Shown in pieces: positions 49,226-60,825 of a DNA stretch of 64,000 nucleotides. The position numbers and the translations under genes are program-made. The first letter of the stretch is position 1. Each line of letters opens with the position of its first letter. The notes beneath the pieces were generated by a model, which had not been told where the DNA came from, did not search any database, and worked only from the letters and a program-made list of their open reading frames with translations. The stretch lies in NCBI GenBank assembly GCA_024803745.1, contig JANJXV010000013.1:5518001-5582000 (forward strand), written 5' to 3'. Source of the stretch: Megascapheus bottae. Lineage: Eukaryota > Chordata > Mammalia > Rodentia > Geomyidae.

Positions 49226-49783
49226 AGAATCTCTGTTTTCTTTGATTATAGTTTATGAGAGGCCAAACTAAGATTTCTTCCCCAGTGTCTTAATCCAGAT
49301 GTCTTTTCACTGTCCCATAGTAACCAAACATCTGGGTGGTCAGATGACAACCCATGTCTTGCACAAACATTTGTCACTTTACTTTCACAGCAAGCCTGTG
49401 ATTACCAATATGTGTGATACTTCTGTTTGCCCTCCTCCGGGGCCTGGAGAACACAGGCAAACTCCGAGGAACCAATCAGGTTCCACTGTCCATGCCTCCA
49501 AGCCTGACCCACTATGTGATTGGCTGGAACCTGGACATACCAGAAAGGTTGAGGGAGACAGTGACCTCATTGAAGTGTGAGCACGAGGTGCTTTCTGCTG
49601 ATACTACGCGTCAGAGTTCATTGCTCAAATTTTGCCATCCAATTTGTATTCAGTATACTGGTCAGGGACAAGATTAGGAGGATTCTTTCTGCTCAAATAA
49701 TCTCATTAATTGTGAGGGGAAAGAGTAGCAGTCATTCCCGTTGGGATTGAGTCAGTGAGTATCTACCATTTCTGTTCTTTACT

Positions 49784-50130
49784 TTTTTGTACCAGGTCTG
49801 GGGTTTGAATTCAGGGCCTCACACTTTTCTGCTCAAGGCTGGTGTCCAAAACTCACCATCATTTCTTTTTTTTCATGTATCTTTTATTGTAAGTAACAGA
49901 AGGGTTACATTATATTCACCAGATAGAAGGTGCTTTATTCACAAGCATGTATACGCATGTGTGTGCACACACTGCTTCCGGGGATTGAACTCAAGGGTTT
50001 GTGCGCTGTCCTTGAGCTTATTGCTCAAGTCTAGAACTAGACCACTTGTGGCACAACTCCAATTCTGGCTTTTTCATAGTTAATAAGAGAGAAGGGTCTT
50101 GTGAAATTTTCTGCCCAGACTGGCAATTCT
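49784..50130 (-). repeat. SINE fragments with a LINE-1 tail between them
   Basis: Antisense Geo pieces at 49784-49845 (GGTTTGAATTCAGGGCCTCA) and 49970-50130 (GGGATTGAACTCAAGGGTTT) sit on either side of an antisense LINE-1 3' end at 49868-49945 (TTTTATTGTAAGTAACAGAA). Nested insertion is likely. Confidence 0.7.
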
Positions 50131-51685
50131 TTTTCTCATACTTGTTTAAAGATTAATAACCATACATGGTAAATAGTATATAAATCTCTGTGTATGCATG
50201 CCTAATGTTGTTCTTGTTAAACCTTTTCTGATTTAAATGATGAACTTCTAAAATGATCTAACAGGTCTACTTCTTTTTTTAACTCCCATATGCTAGTTGT
50301 ACGAAATGGGGGCAATTCCCCCTAGGGGCATTACCATACAAGCACACTACATATCCCATCACACGCACTGCTCTGGAACTCCTCCTCCTCATCCCTTCCT
50401 CCTTCTGAAAACTTCATCAGATGTCATTGTCCTATTTTCATGCATGCACATGAAGTCCTTTGCCTGTGGTCATCTTCATTCCTGCTCTGTTAGCTCTCCC
50501 CTCCCAGGGTGGCCACTCCCCACAACAAGCTTCATAAAGTCACTTCCCTGTCACTTCTTTTTTTTTTTTTTACTGTGCTCTACTTGTATCAAGGGGCTGC
50601 ACCATGGTGTTGAGATCACATACTATGATCAGAGTCACCCTCTCTTACCACTTCCTCTTTCCATGTCCTCCAGGCACCTGTTGGCCTATACCCTCCCTTG
50701 AGATTCTCTATACCATCTTCACACATCCTTATGACATTTCAGAAGTATTCACCTTCCATGGTTGGGATATATATATATATATATATGTATATATATGTAT
50801 ATATATATATATATGAAATTGAAAAGGATAATACTAGAAACCAGGGAACAGAAGCAGAACGCTGAATCTAGATAGTTCTTTTCAACTATTCTGAGTATTT
50901 GGACTGAGGTATGAATACTGAATTCAGTTAGATGTATGTTTGGGTTCTATAGCCATCAGGGAATTATGCAAAATGTATTTCATGTAGCCGTGGATTGTCT
51001 GCACACTATAATGATTTGGGGAGTGTGCAATAAACCAGTGGATTCTATCATTAGTTTGACCTAAGACAAAAGAGTCAGAATAAAATTACACTCTAACTGT
51101 TCTGGAAGAATCTGAAGAGATGAATGTGAATTACTTGTAACGTGGATGAAAAGTGGAAACGCTGAGGAAGCTTAGAGCAGGCCTTTTCCCAGGGAACAGC
51201 TCTTTGCTTGGCCCCTTCTCGTAGCTGAAGTCTTTCTTGCTCTCCTCCCAACTGTTGTAAGTTAGGTGCAAGAAGAGACTAAGCGGAACATGCTGCTTTA
51301 ATATTGGAGGTGAGATATGAAACATTTTGTTCAGCTGCTTCCACTCAAATATTCTAGTCTCATACTGCAATAAATATATTCTGAAACTTCACTCTGTAAC
51401 TATAGAAACCCTGATCTTCACTGTGGTGCAGTTAGAAACACAAAAGCGCTCTCAGTTAGAAAGGAGTATGCAGTTAATTACTGATCTATGAATAGCATAA
51501 ACCAGTAAGTTTCTATAGGTTTAGGGATTTTTTTTCTCTGTCCTCAGAAATAAAATCTTGACATTAATACTAGCCATATTTAAGCCAAGTCATATTAAAA
51601 CAATTGACAGAGGAGCATTTTTATTTGTTCAGCATTATTTATTGAAGACTTGCATATAAACTATTGGTGGATATTTAGTCTTGTC
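50131..51685. other. Diverged intron with a (TA)n block at 50768-50815
   Basis: The TA/TATG run at 50768-50815 is a microsatellite. A T-rich run lies at 50558-50571. No coding signal; the frame at 50297-50701 has no recognised domain. Confidence 0.5.
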
Positions 51686-51698
51686 CTCAAGAAATTTT

Positions 51699-52266
51699 TT
51701 TTAATTTTTAGTTCTTTTTTATTGTAATTAATAGAAGGGTTACAGTAATATTCGATAGATAGAAGGTGCATTACTTCACATACATTGATACCCCTTCTCA
51801 TGTCTTGGTCCCCATTTCCTTCCCCCTACCACCTCCCCCTTCCCTATTTCAAATAAACATATTACAGTATATCAGATAACAAGGTAAGATACTGTAACAA
51901 TATGAGAATAACCAAGGGACAGCAAAAGAGATGAGAAATGACATAGTACATTAAGAACAACAATCACACATTATATAGCTCTTGTTCCCATATTCTTTCA
52001 TTTAGCCTCATCCCATATGGCTAGGATTTGAGCTATTGTAATCCTTTGCTAGGAGAGTCCTAGGTTTGTACTAATTATTACAAATGAGGGAAACCATTGA
52101 GCCTATGTTCCTTTGAGTCTGGCTTACTTCACTTAATATGGATTTTTTTCCCAAGTCTTTGCATTTCCTTACAAACGGGGCAGTGTCATTCTTTCTGATG
52201 GCAGCACAAAATTCCATTGTGCATAAATACGTCAACTTGTTGATCCAATCATCTACTGAGGTTGCT
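51699..52266 (-). mobile_element. 5'-truncated LINE-1 with 13-bp duplication
   Basis: 568 bp of 3' UTR and ORF2 end. The minus-strand frame gives SVDDWINKLTYLCTMEF, CAAIRKNDT and FVRKCKDLGKKSILSE, the ORF2 terminus. Flanked by exact CTCAAGAAATTTT (51686-51698, 52267-52279). The truncation point falls at the start of the DDWI segment. Confidence 0.95.
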
Positions 52267-52279
52267 CTCAAGAAATTTT

Positions 52280-52690
52280 ATATGGGCAGTGCCAAAGCAG
52301 AATAAACTGAAGGTAATGAGAGACTGGCACAAACAAAATTAAATGCCATTGTGACTCAGAAAAGGGGAAATCCATGTCTAACTGGAAAGACTGGAGAAAA
52401 CCAGGGAAATATTTAAGTCCTTTTTTTCTTTTTTGTTTTTTAACTACAGTCTTCAAATAGATGTTTAGACGGTACCAATTTTATCTTCCTGGAATTTCTC
52501 AAACCCATCTGTCTCCTCCACTCATTTTGTCCATCATTTATTGCATACATTATGGTCACAATTTCTAAGTAGGCACGAGCTTCCTCCAGTTCTCTTACTA
52601 GATCTGTTTTCGACCTGCACCAAGCTTAGTATTTAAAATTCTTATTTGATTGTGTCATTTTGTTGCCTTATATCCTTGAATGACACATCT
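52280..52690. other. Unassigned intron
   Basis: No feature recognised. Confidence 0.4.
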
Positions 52691-52704
52691 AGATTCTTCT
52701 AGGA

Positions 52705-53071
52705 GGCCAATGGTTCACACATGTAATCCTAGATACTTAGGAGGCTGAGATCTGAGGATCGTGGTTCAAAGCCATCCCACGAGACTCTCATGTACAATTA
52801 ACCACCAGAAAACCAAAAGTGGCACTGTGGCTCAACATGGTAGAGTGCCAGCCTTGAGCTGAAGAGCTCAGGGACAGCATCCGGTCCCTGAGTTCAAGCC
52901 CAACAACCCACAAAAGAAAAAAAAATAGGAAGGGAGAGAGAGGGGGGAGGAAGGGAGAGAGAGGGGGGAGGAAGGGAGGAAGGGAGGAAGGAAGGAAGGA
53001 AGGAAGGAAGGAAGGAAGGAAGGAAGGAAGGAAGGAAGGAAGGAAGGAAGGAAAGAGAAGAAAAGAAAGGA
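52705..53071 (+). repeat. Chimeric SINE whose tail became a (GGAA)n microsatellite
   Basis: The B1-like head (GGCCAATGGTTCACACATGT) and Geo half (GTGGCACTGTGGCTCAACAT; GAGTTCAAGCCCAACAACCC) end at about 52912. An A-run, GGGAGAGAGAGGGG units and then (GGAA)n run to 53071. Exact direct repeats AGATTCTTCTAGGA flank the whole block (52691-52704, 53072-53085). The microsatellite therefore lies inside the inserted unit. Confidence 0.93.
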
Positions 53072-53283
53072 AGATTCTTCTAGGAAAAGATCTGAATCTT
53101 TGAAGTAGCTCATTCTTTATAAAGAACCCATGATCTTACTCACCTCACTTCTGCAGGCTGCAGTGTTCCAGCTTGAACATATCACAGCTGGACACTGTGC
53201 ATCCCCTCTGAACATTTCCTACCAACACCGCCTCTCCCATCCTTCCAGCCAGTGATAGACCTTTTATTTTCTATTTTCTTTAG

Positions 53284-53359
53284 GGTGGAAAGAAAAGAAC
53301 GCGCCCGATTGAAGACAGTGAAGTTTAATGCCAAGCCTGGAGTGATTGATTCGAAAGGG
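53284..53359 (+). CDS. Dlg2: Dlg2 coding exon: end of SH3 and basic HOOK region
   Basis: This 76-nt exon follows acceptor TTTTCTTTAG. Its first G completes the Arg codon split at 44167. It then reads VERKERARLKTVKFNAKPG followed by VIDSKG, and ends at AAAGGG|GTAGGT in phase 0. The Lys/Arg-rich stretch is the HOOK segment between SH3 and guanylate kinase, which in DLG proteins takes part in intramolecular SH3-GK assembly and calmodulin binding (family knowledge). KPGVIDSKG distinguishes DLG2 from DLG1, DLG3 and DLG4. In known DLG2 transcripts the protein diverges right after this point, because alternative exons are inserted before the GQEDL segment. Neither alternative exon was recognised in the remaining 10.6 kb. 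Confidence 0.95.
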
Positions 53360-53849
53360 GTAGGTACCACATAGTAGAAGCATTCAGTTCTCTTGGTTGC
53401 CATGGATTCAGTGATAATGAGCATTTAGGCCTTTAGTACTGAACAAACTAAGGGGCCACTGCACAGTCATGAATGTATTGCTAAAAGTAATCATGTCATT
53501 TCTGATTAAGCAAACTGATTATAAATATGGTAAATGCTGGGGGTAAAGCTAGTGGACAGAAACCGTGTTAATGTGATGATAACAGTGGAGAAAAAAAGTA
53601 TATGGTTTAAGTGGTTTTAATTTTTATTTCAAATGAATGTTCTAAAAGGCTAGATTCACTAAAGCTATCTATTATTGTACTACACATTATAAAGTGAAGA
53701 GGAGCTATGAACAGAGACAGTGGATCACTTCAGTGAATATGTGGATTGTTGTGACAGACATCAAAATAAAATGCACTCACAATGTATATGCATTGAAATA
53801 ATAGCTCTAATGAGATACAATTCATATAGCTACAACGCACTCAAATTTA
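53360..53849. other. Unassigned intron after the HOOK exon
   Basis: No alternative exon or recent repeat recognised. Confidence 0.45.
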
Positions 53850-54690
53850 GAATTGTACAAACACACCCCAGTCAGTTTGAGAGCATTTTCTCACTCCATA
53901 AAGGAACTCTTATCAATTAGCATTCAATTCCCTTCTTTGCGACCTCCCATCCCTACCCCATCTCAAAACTATCAACAGCCACTGATCTTGTTGTCAATAT
54001 ATTTGACATGGGCATTTTATATTAATGGAATCATACATTATGTTGGCTTTCATGACTACTATCCTACTTTATGTAATCTTTTCATGTTGCATTTACGTTG
54101 TCCCATTTATAAGTACTTTATTTCTTTTTATTGACATGTAATATTCCATGGTATGGATATATTACATTAATGTATCATCAGTTGGCAGAGATTTGGGATG
54201 CTTACAGTGGTTAGCCATTGTGGATGATGTTACTGTGAATATGTCTGTTCAAGATTTTAGGTGACATTTGTTTATACTTTGGTAAAATTGTTGATCCCTG
54301 AAGCTATATCACAACTCTATCCTTAGCATTGCAAGGAGCTGCTTGGTTTTTTTCAAAGTGATTGCACAATTTCACATTTCCACCAAGCAGTATTTGAGCA
54401 TTGCAGTTTGTCTACATCCTCACTGACATTTGTTACACTGTTTTACTAAACACATCTTCCTAAGTATCTCATTTTAGTTTCGACTTGTATTTTCTAACGA
54501 ATATTGCTGTTGAATAGCTTGTGCTTATTTGTGTATTTTCCTTGGGATATGTGTACTCTGATACTATCCCCATCTTTTATCTTGTTTTTTAATCTTTTAA
54601 AATATACGTTGTTATTATTAAAGTGTTGTACAGAGCGGTTACCATTTCATTGGTCAGCTAATAGGTATTTTTTTGACAATGTTTGCTTTT
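53850..54690 (-). mobile_element. Ancient LINE-1 fragments
   Basis: ATTGACATGTAATATTCCAT, GGATGATGTTACTGTGAATA, GTGATTGCACAATTTCACAT and TTCCACCAAGCAGTATTTGA follow the antisense order of an old LINE-1 ORF2/3' region. A younger 3' end piece lies at 54595-54680 (GTACAGAGCGGTTACCATTT). Confidence 0.65.
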
Positions 54691-55160
54691 GATCTTAAAG
54701 GTCAAGAATTCACTCTTTTACTATTAAGTATGAATATTAGTTATAGCTTGTACAGCTTTTTGACTTCTTAGTCAATATTAGTATCTTATCACAGTGCTGT
54801 AGAATAACTTTTCACCTTCTCTCATCCTATTCTCTTTTCCTTCTGTTTTCTTGCTGCCCTAACAACTGTGGCTTGTTACATGTTATGTTAAAGCTATAGA
54901 TAGCCTTAGTGTTCTCCGCATAGTAGTACAGGTTACAAAGTAATTATTTTACATACATGAAAAAACGTTTTAATGTCCCTGATGAACTTGAAAGCTATTT
55001 TCTTATATGACCCCAAGAACAGTGGCCACTTAGTAGTGAGCCCAGGATTGATCCTTCTAGTTCTCTCTTGGACTTGGCTTCATCGTTTTACCACATGCCT
55101 ACTCTCCTCCTTAATAGACATCCAAGTCCTATCCTAGAATTTATGATTATTTTTATTGTT
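54691..55160. other. Unassigned intron
   Basis: No feature recognised. Confidence 0.4.
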
Positions 55161-55164
55161 GTTT

Positions 55165-55375
55165 TTATCTCCTAGGGCCTGAGTGCTGTCCCTAAGCTTT
55201 CGTGCTCAAGGGTAGTACTCTACCACTTTAGCCACAGCTCCACTTTGAGCTTTTTGGTGTTTAATCCGTCTCATGCACCTTCCTGGGCTGGCTTCAAACT
55301 GCAATCCTCAGATCTCAGCCTCTTGAGTAGCTAGGATGATTTCAAGAGTGAGCCATCAATGCCCAGCTCTAGAAT
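55165..55375 (-). repeat. B1-like/Geo chimeric SINE
   Basis: Antisense: GCTCAAGGGTAGTACTCTAC, GTTTAATCCGTCTCATGCAC, CAGATCTCAGCCTCTTGAGT and GAGCCATCAATGCCCAGCTC. Confidence 0.88.
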
Positions 55376-57283
55376 CTATATTCTAATCATTGGTTAATAG
55401 CTAATAGTCTCTAACACGTGCAGTTGAAAAGCATACCACACAAATTTTGACCTTAGTAAAGATAAATCTAATCCGTTGTTGATGTTGCAGTTCTTGGAAA
55501 GGTCTCCTGTACAAGGCCTAACTGAATCTGGCTCATGGCAGATATTTGACATAAACTATCTGATAAATGTCAATAACCATGAAGGCTAGCAAGGTCTCAG
55601 AGATAGAAAGCAAATTGAGACTTCTCCTTAGTGTTTCCATGTTCTTTTCACTGCCCAAGAAAGGATTCAGATGTGAACCAAAGTAAGGAAACGGAGGGAA
55701 GTTTATTCTGCAATGAAAGGCAAAGCAAACTTGAATGAAGAACGTTATTTTTTTAGCATTAAGGTAGAACAGGGCAGGAAATTCCTAGAATGGGTTGAGA
55801 TTTTTCTAGGATACAGTTTATTGTGTCCTTGTATGAGGTTTTGGTACAACAGCGATCACTGCAAGGTGAGTGAGATAGAGACTGGATCTCCCATGGGCCA
55901 GGTGTGCAGGCATGTGTTTCTGTTTGAGCCATCTCATGATGTCCTGCTGCCATAAGCTCTCCAGTTGCAGTCGCTGCCACTCACTGTGCTCTCTTTCCCC
56001 TGTGCCTATCAAACTGCCTAAGTCTCAAGCATAAGAGGAACTGTTTTCGCTTTGCAATCGCATTTTTCTGATTTGCAACATGGCTTCCATCAGCAAATCC
56101 CTGTGAGGTAGATTTACTCATGATCTAATAGGCAATAAAACCAAAGTTTTCCAGATTTCTATGAGAACAAATACCTGGACGAGAATACCTTGCTTATCCC
56201 AAAACAGAAAGCACAATGTTGAAAGAAGGAAGAGCACTGGAGAAAGGAGACCAGCATCTTGGTGAAGAGTTAGGCAGGTGGGGTCAAGAGATTCCACTCA
56301 CTGTAAGTCAAGGGCGAGGACTGTAGAAATAGTGGGTAAAGAGAGCTCAGTGCCCCAGACATTGTAGGTAAATCCAGGATAAACTGCACAGGCAGATTGT
56401 TTAGAATGGAAAAGGGAAGAGGGTACTTGAAATAACATTATCATTAGCTGGCATTTACAGAGCATTTTCATATGTCCTGAGGGCTTGAGAGTGAAAGCAG
56501 TGATTGTTGGAAGAGCCTCGAGTTCCCTGGGAACTGGTGGAACAGGCTGTGATAAAAGCCTCAGGAGCAGTATGTAGAGGCCTGTAAGTGATTTAGATTA
56601 CGAGCACAGCAATGGCCCGAAAGCACTTTATAAAGAACTTGGTCTGTAATGAGCCTGTTGACACTTGAGTTACTTCTACCGAACTAGACAGGATGTTCCG
56701 TGCCTTATAAGGTGTCAAACCAATTAAAAAGGCAAGATTATTCATCTCATTGGGTTCCCAAAGAGAAACATAGGCAGGTAACGAATAATAGTACAAGATA
56801 GTCAGAGATGAACCCTCAACATGTAGGACAAGAACAATTTTCACTTTAAAAGAAACTGGGGGCCTGAGCTTCAGGAAGATTAACTTCTCTAAGATGACAC
56901 CATTTCTAGGTACAAGCATCAAGTTTAAGTTCAGATCAGTCTGAGAGCAGAACTCCTGCTCTTTGCGTGATGTTACTCCATACACATTAGGCCTTGAGTA
57001 AAAGACAGGCCCTGAAACAGGAGGTGATGTTGGATGAAGATCTTGTAGTAGTTTTTTTTGTGTGTGCACCCTGGAAACAGCATCATCATGACACTGTCCA
57101 GGCTTGTGAGCTAAGGGGCAGAAGGGCACACACCCCAGTGCGTAGGGGCGTGATGGTGCCCCCCTGTGGTCACACTCGGTGCTGACCCGCAAGATTGGAG
57201 AATTTGCATGAAAGCCTGAAGGGAGTTTAGAATGTCCTTGAACTTTTGAGTCTATCTAGGAGGAAATGTGAGAATCTCTGTCT
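55376..57283. other. Diverged intron with MIR-like pieces
   Basis: 56420-56490 and 56860-56970 recall MIR. The 199-codon minus-strand frame at 56593-57192, the longest chance frame here, overlaps the second MIR-like piece and shows no domain. Confidence 0.45.
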
Positions 57284-57298
57284 AAAAGTGCTGTTTAC

Positions 57299-57504
57299 GG
57301 GCCGGGAGTTTGGCCTAGTGGTTAAAGTGCTTGCCTAGCATGCATGAAAACCCGGGTTCGATTCCTTGGTACCACATACATACAAAAAATGCTGGAAGTG
57401 GTGCTGAGGCTCAAGTGGTAGAGCTCTAGCCTTGAGAAAGTCCAAGGACAGTGCTCAGGCCCTGAGCTCAAGCCCAGGACTGGCAAAAAATAAATAAATA
57501 AAAT
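57299..57504 (+). repeat. Young IDL-Geo SINE with exact 15-bp duplication
   Basis: The ID-like head carries an A box (TGGCCTAGTGG, 57311-57321) and a perfect B box (GGTTCGATTCC, 57355-57365). The Geo half runs to GAGCTCAAGCCCAGG, with an A/AAAT tail. Direct repeats AAAAGTGCTGTTTAC (57284-57298, 57505-57519) are identical. One extra A in the A-box arm (GTGGTTAAAG) departs from the other copies. Confidence 0.95.
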
Positions 57505-57519
57505 AAAAGTGCTGTTTAC

Positions 57520-60020
57520 AAATGAAAACAGCCAGACTCTCCATCCACAGTTTGTGAAGCCTTTCACAAAGTCTGTGTCTACACATGGTGCAGCCTGCAC
57601 CATTCCAGCATGTCTAGTCCCTAAAATGCACTTGGATGTGGATTAGAAAGAGCAGGTTGGAGATGGGTCTCAAGTCCCTTCAGAACATGCATAGAACCCC
57701 TGCTGGGAACACCTCTAGGTTTTCATTCAAACTAGCCTCCAGCAAACACTTAATCAACTCTTAATTCCTTTCATTGTCCTTGTAATTTTTTTCATTACTT
57801 TCCTAAGTAATCATTCAGTTATCTTCTTGCCCTGCCTAGGTGGTTACATAATCTTCAGAGTCCGCAGTAATAACATTGAAAATGCAGTAACTACTTGGGG
57901 GTTGCCATCCTTTTACTTTAGCACTTAAAGTAAAATGACAATGCACTATATTGTTCTGCTAATAGGAAGAGCTAGTAGTATCTTTATTGTATGTTGGCAA
58001 AATTTAGTAAATGTGTTTGTCCTTTTTGCACGTAGCAGGAGCCACATACATTTCTTAATTACTACAACAAAACTGGAGAGAAAATCATTTATTTCTCTGT
58101 ATGGATTTGAGCTGAAGGTTAGGGAAGAAATCTGAACTTGTGTTCCACTTATTCCAAAGCACATGATCTGTTTATTAAAGCTATGCTCTTCCCTATTAAG
58201 ACTGTCAGAGTTGTGCATTGAGAAATAGGAGGAAAACAGTGTGGCTTTGTCAGAAATGACCTGAAGCATAAAGTTAATTCCTGGAAAGAGGAAGCTGGCT
58301 CTGCTTCATACTGTGCATCTTCCTCGATGATCATTTCTGGTGAGCCGGTACTGCACACTTTCTCTACTATACTTGTAAGGCTTAGTAAACATGTTCACAG
58401 ATGGCAGCTGGAGAGGCAGTTGGGGAGGTAAAGAAGAATCAAGTCTTGGTTACTGGCCTGGGAGAGCAGGTGTTCTGAAGGGAAGATGTCTCCTAGAAGT
58501 GGTAATACCAGACAAAAGAAGCAGTCAATGTGCCATTAAGGGCAAAGGAAAAGGAGAGACAGACTTGTAAACGGACAGAATTTAAACTTGGCTTAAGGGA
58601 TTGGTAACATTTAGAAGATGGGAGAGGCAGGTAAGAGAAGGATACAGGATAGGCAGGAAAAGAAACATGGTTTACATTGACTGCAAAGAAGAGCTTATCA
58701 AGAAAAACAAAGGACTCAAGACTAGGAGTTAGGCTTCAGTCAGTTCCAATGCCCCAGATTTTCTAACAACCTCAAACCAGAACAAGTGATTTTCTCTGGG
58801 CTTGCATCTGAGTGTACCTGGCCTCTGTCCACGTGTCGCTGCACTGTGAGGTTCTCCTCGCATCTGTGCCCTCTGCTCCTCTTCCAACATGTATTGGCAA
58901 TCCAATGCGCCCTTGTTAAGGCAAAGGAAAGAGAATGATCACCCATGGGTTTCAGAGGGATCAACCTGACAGCCATAGGAATAGGTTAGAGGAAAAAATG
59001 TTGCTGTTAGAGAAAGCTGTGATATTCCCAAAAGCTGAATTCAAAATGGTGGTGATAAGAGTATCACCCTTAAAGAGTTAAACCTGTGGTCTCTTACCTT
59101 TTCCAAAGCTTTGAGTTCCCTTTAGGAGGAGATATCCAATAGAGTGGGGCAGAGGTGACACTCTAGTGACAGGGTGCCAATGAAGTCCCCCAAATAAAAC
59201 CCAAGCTGGAGGTGGCATTGGAAATCTCAGTTCTACCTCATTGATCCTTTACACTTTCCGTATGGATACTGACTCCCACCCGCTGTGTCATTCACAGATG
59301 AAGAAACTGAAAATTATTTCTCAGACACCCCCTGAGAGCTGGTAGCAGTGACTGCAGTTGTGTCATTTATTTTTTTAAAAAGCTATTTGACTGTGTTGTT
59401 AGCAAGATGGGAATTATATTTGTTTCACTAGCAGATTGATTTTTATAACAGGTTCAAAGTGACATGTTCAAGAGCTATTATTCTCCTACATGTACTCACA
59501 CACACACACACACGTCTAGAGATTTCCTGGATTCCATGTAGACATCCAGGCTGGAGGCATGAAAGGAAAATCACAGTGCCCACTGTGTAGAGTATCTCCA
59601 GCAAGGACAAGTTTTTAAATTTTGAGTTGTTTAATAAACCAGAGGGAAGATTTTCTTCAGATGATTTATTGTCACTTCCCTACTCCAAGCCCTCAGCCAT
59701 GTAACTGCTCTTTGTCTCTCCCCCTCTGAATCTTTCTCTGCATTCAGGAGTGGTTCTTTTGTTGTTGGTTTGTTTTGTTTTTACCAGATTTACAGTAATC
59801 TTCCAAAGAGCAGAGCAAGACTGCTGGGAATCAACAGCATCACTAACCCAGCCTAGGTGGAACCACTTGCTGTTCTTATGCTTACGTTGTATATTTGCAC
59901 TTATTATAATATTACACTTCTCTTGAACATGATAATTATATTTGTCCAAGCCTTGAATTCCTCTGGCTACCAACAACCACCTGAGCAGCACACAGATAAA
60001 GCAGTATCTAGGACATCTCT
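57520..60020. other. Diverged intron
   Basis: No exon or recent repeat recognised. A short CA run lies at 59499-59514, and a MIR-like piece is possible at 59250-59320. Confidence 0.4.
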
Positions 60021-60024
60021 GTTA

Positions 60025-60295
60025 ATTTTTTTTTCTGTACTTGGATTTGAAACCAGAGCTTCATTCTTGCTAGGCAGTTGTGCTGTCTCTAGCCCTGTTT
60101 TAACACCAGATATTTTTGAGATACAATCTCATATTTTTGCCTGGGATGAGTTGGATCACAGTCTTATTTAACTAGGATGGCAATCACATGCCACCATACC
60201 CAGCTTTTTCTTTTGAAATGGGGTCTCATGAGCCCTGAAAGCATACTTCCTAACTCTACCTTGTGACAGCCATGTGCCACCAACATACAGCTGTT
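60025..60295 (-). repeat. Old composite ID plus B1-like (B4-like) SINE
   Basis: Antisense ID part (TTTGAAACCAGAGCTTCATT; CTTGCTAGGCAGTTGTGCTG) is followed by B1-like text (CACATGCCACCATACCCAGC; TGAAATGGGGTCTCATG; CCATGTGCCACCAACATACA). Confidence 0.65.
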
Positions 60296-60719
60296 GATAC
60301 TTTTCAGAGGGACCCACAATTATGTGTCTGTGTCTGATACATGTGAGTCCTATCTTAAACCTGAAAGCCAGAAAAACTCTGCATTTTAAATGGATGAATA
60401 GATGATATTTTAAATATTCCTCATAGGGTATTTACTTGGTAAGTTACTGGTGAGCAGAGTGCTAATGTACAGAAAGACATGGAGGACAAATCATGTTTAT
60501 AATGCATTTTTAATGTGAATGAATCTCAGTAGATTTCCTTCCTAAGTTGAAGAATTTCTGCTGTCAAAGCTACCAAGTAGATCTGCAACCGTATATAGCA
60601 AATTTAGTGTAATGTATGACTGTGTATGCCCACATGCTTGTACATACCCTCACTCTTACACTGTATTTTGGTCTTTACAGCTCTTTCCCCATCTTCTCAT
60701 TATATTTTTTTCAGACATA

Positions 60720-60825
60720 AACTACTAAAAATAAAGTGGAGATATGGCTTAAGCAGGTGGTAGAGCATTACCCTTGAGCAAAAGATGCTCAGATAGCATC
60801 CAGGCATGAGTAGACTGGCACACAC
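60720..60825 (+). repeat. Geo-type SINE right monomer
   Basis: AAAGTGGAGATATGGCTTAA, GTAGAGCATTACCCTTGAGC and CATCCAGGCATGAGTAG; diverged, followed by a short CA run. Confidence 0.65.

Larger units (their letters stand above)
44168..53283 (+). other. Dlg2: Dlg2 intron between the two SH3/HOOK exons, 9116 bp
   Basis: A complete intron with a GTAAGA donor and a TTTCTTTAG acceptor, phase 2. It is enriched in SINEs between 46085 and 47430 and holds one LINE-1 with a clear target duplication. It also holds a GGAA microsatellite that belongs to a SINE tail. No further coding exon was seen. Confidence 0.92.

Noticed and set aside
56593..57192. 199-codon open frame on the minus strand
   Set aside because: Longest non-retroviral frame, but no domain, no homologue I recognise, and it overlaps MIR-like sequence inside a Dlg2 intron. 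Most likely chance.
59535..59570. Possible Gly/Asp-rich alternative Dlg2 exon (GACATCCAGGCTGGAGG)
   Set aside because: It does not continue into the expected Gly-Asp-Asp-Gly-Tyr segment and lacks splice sites.
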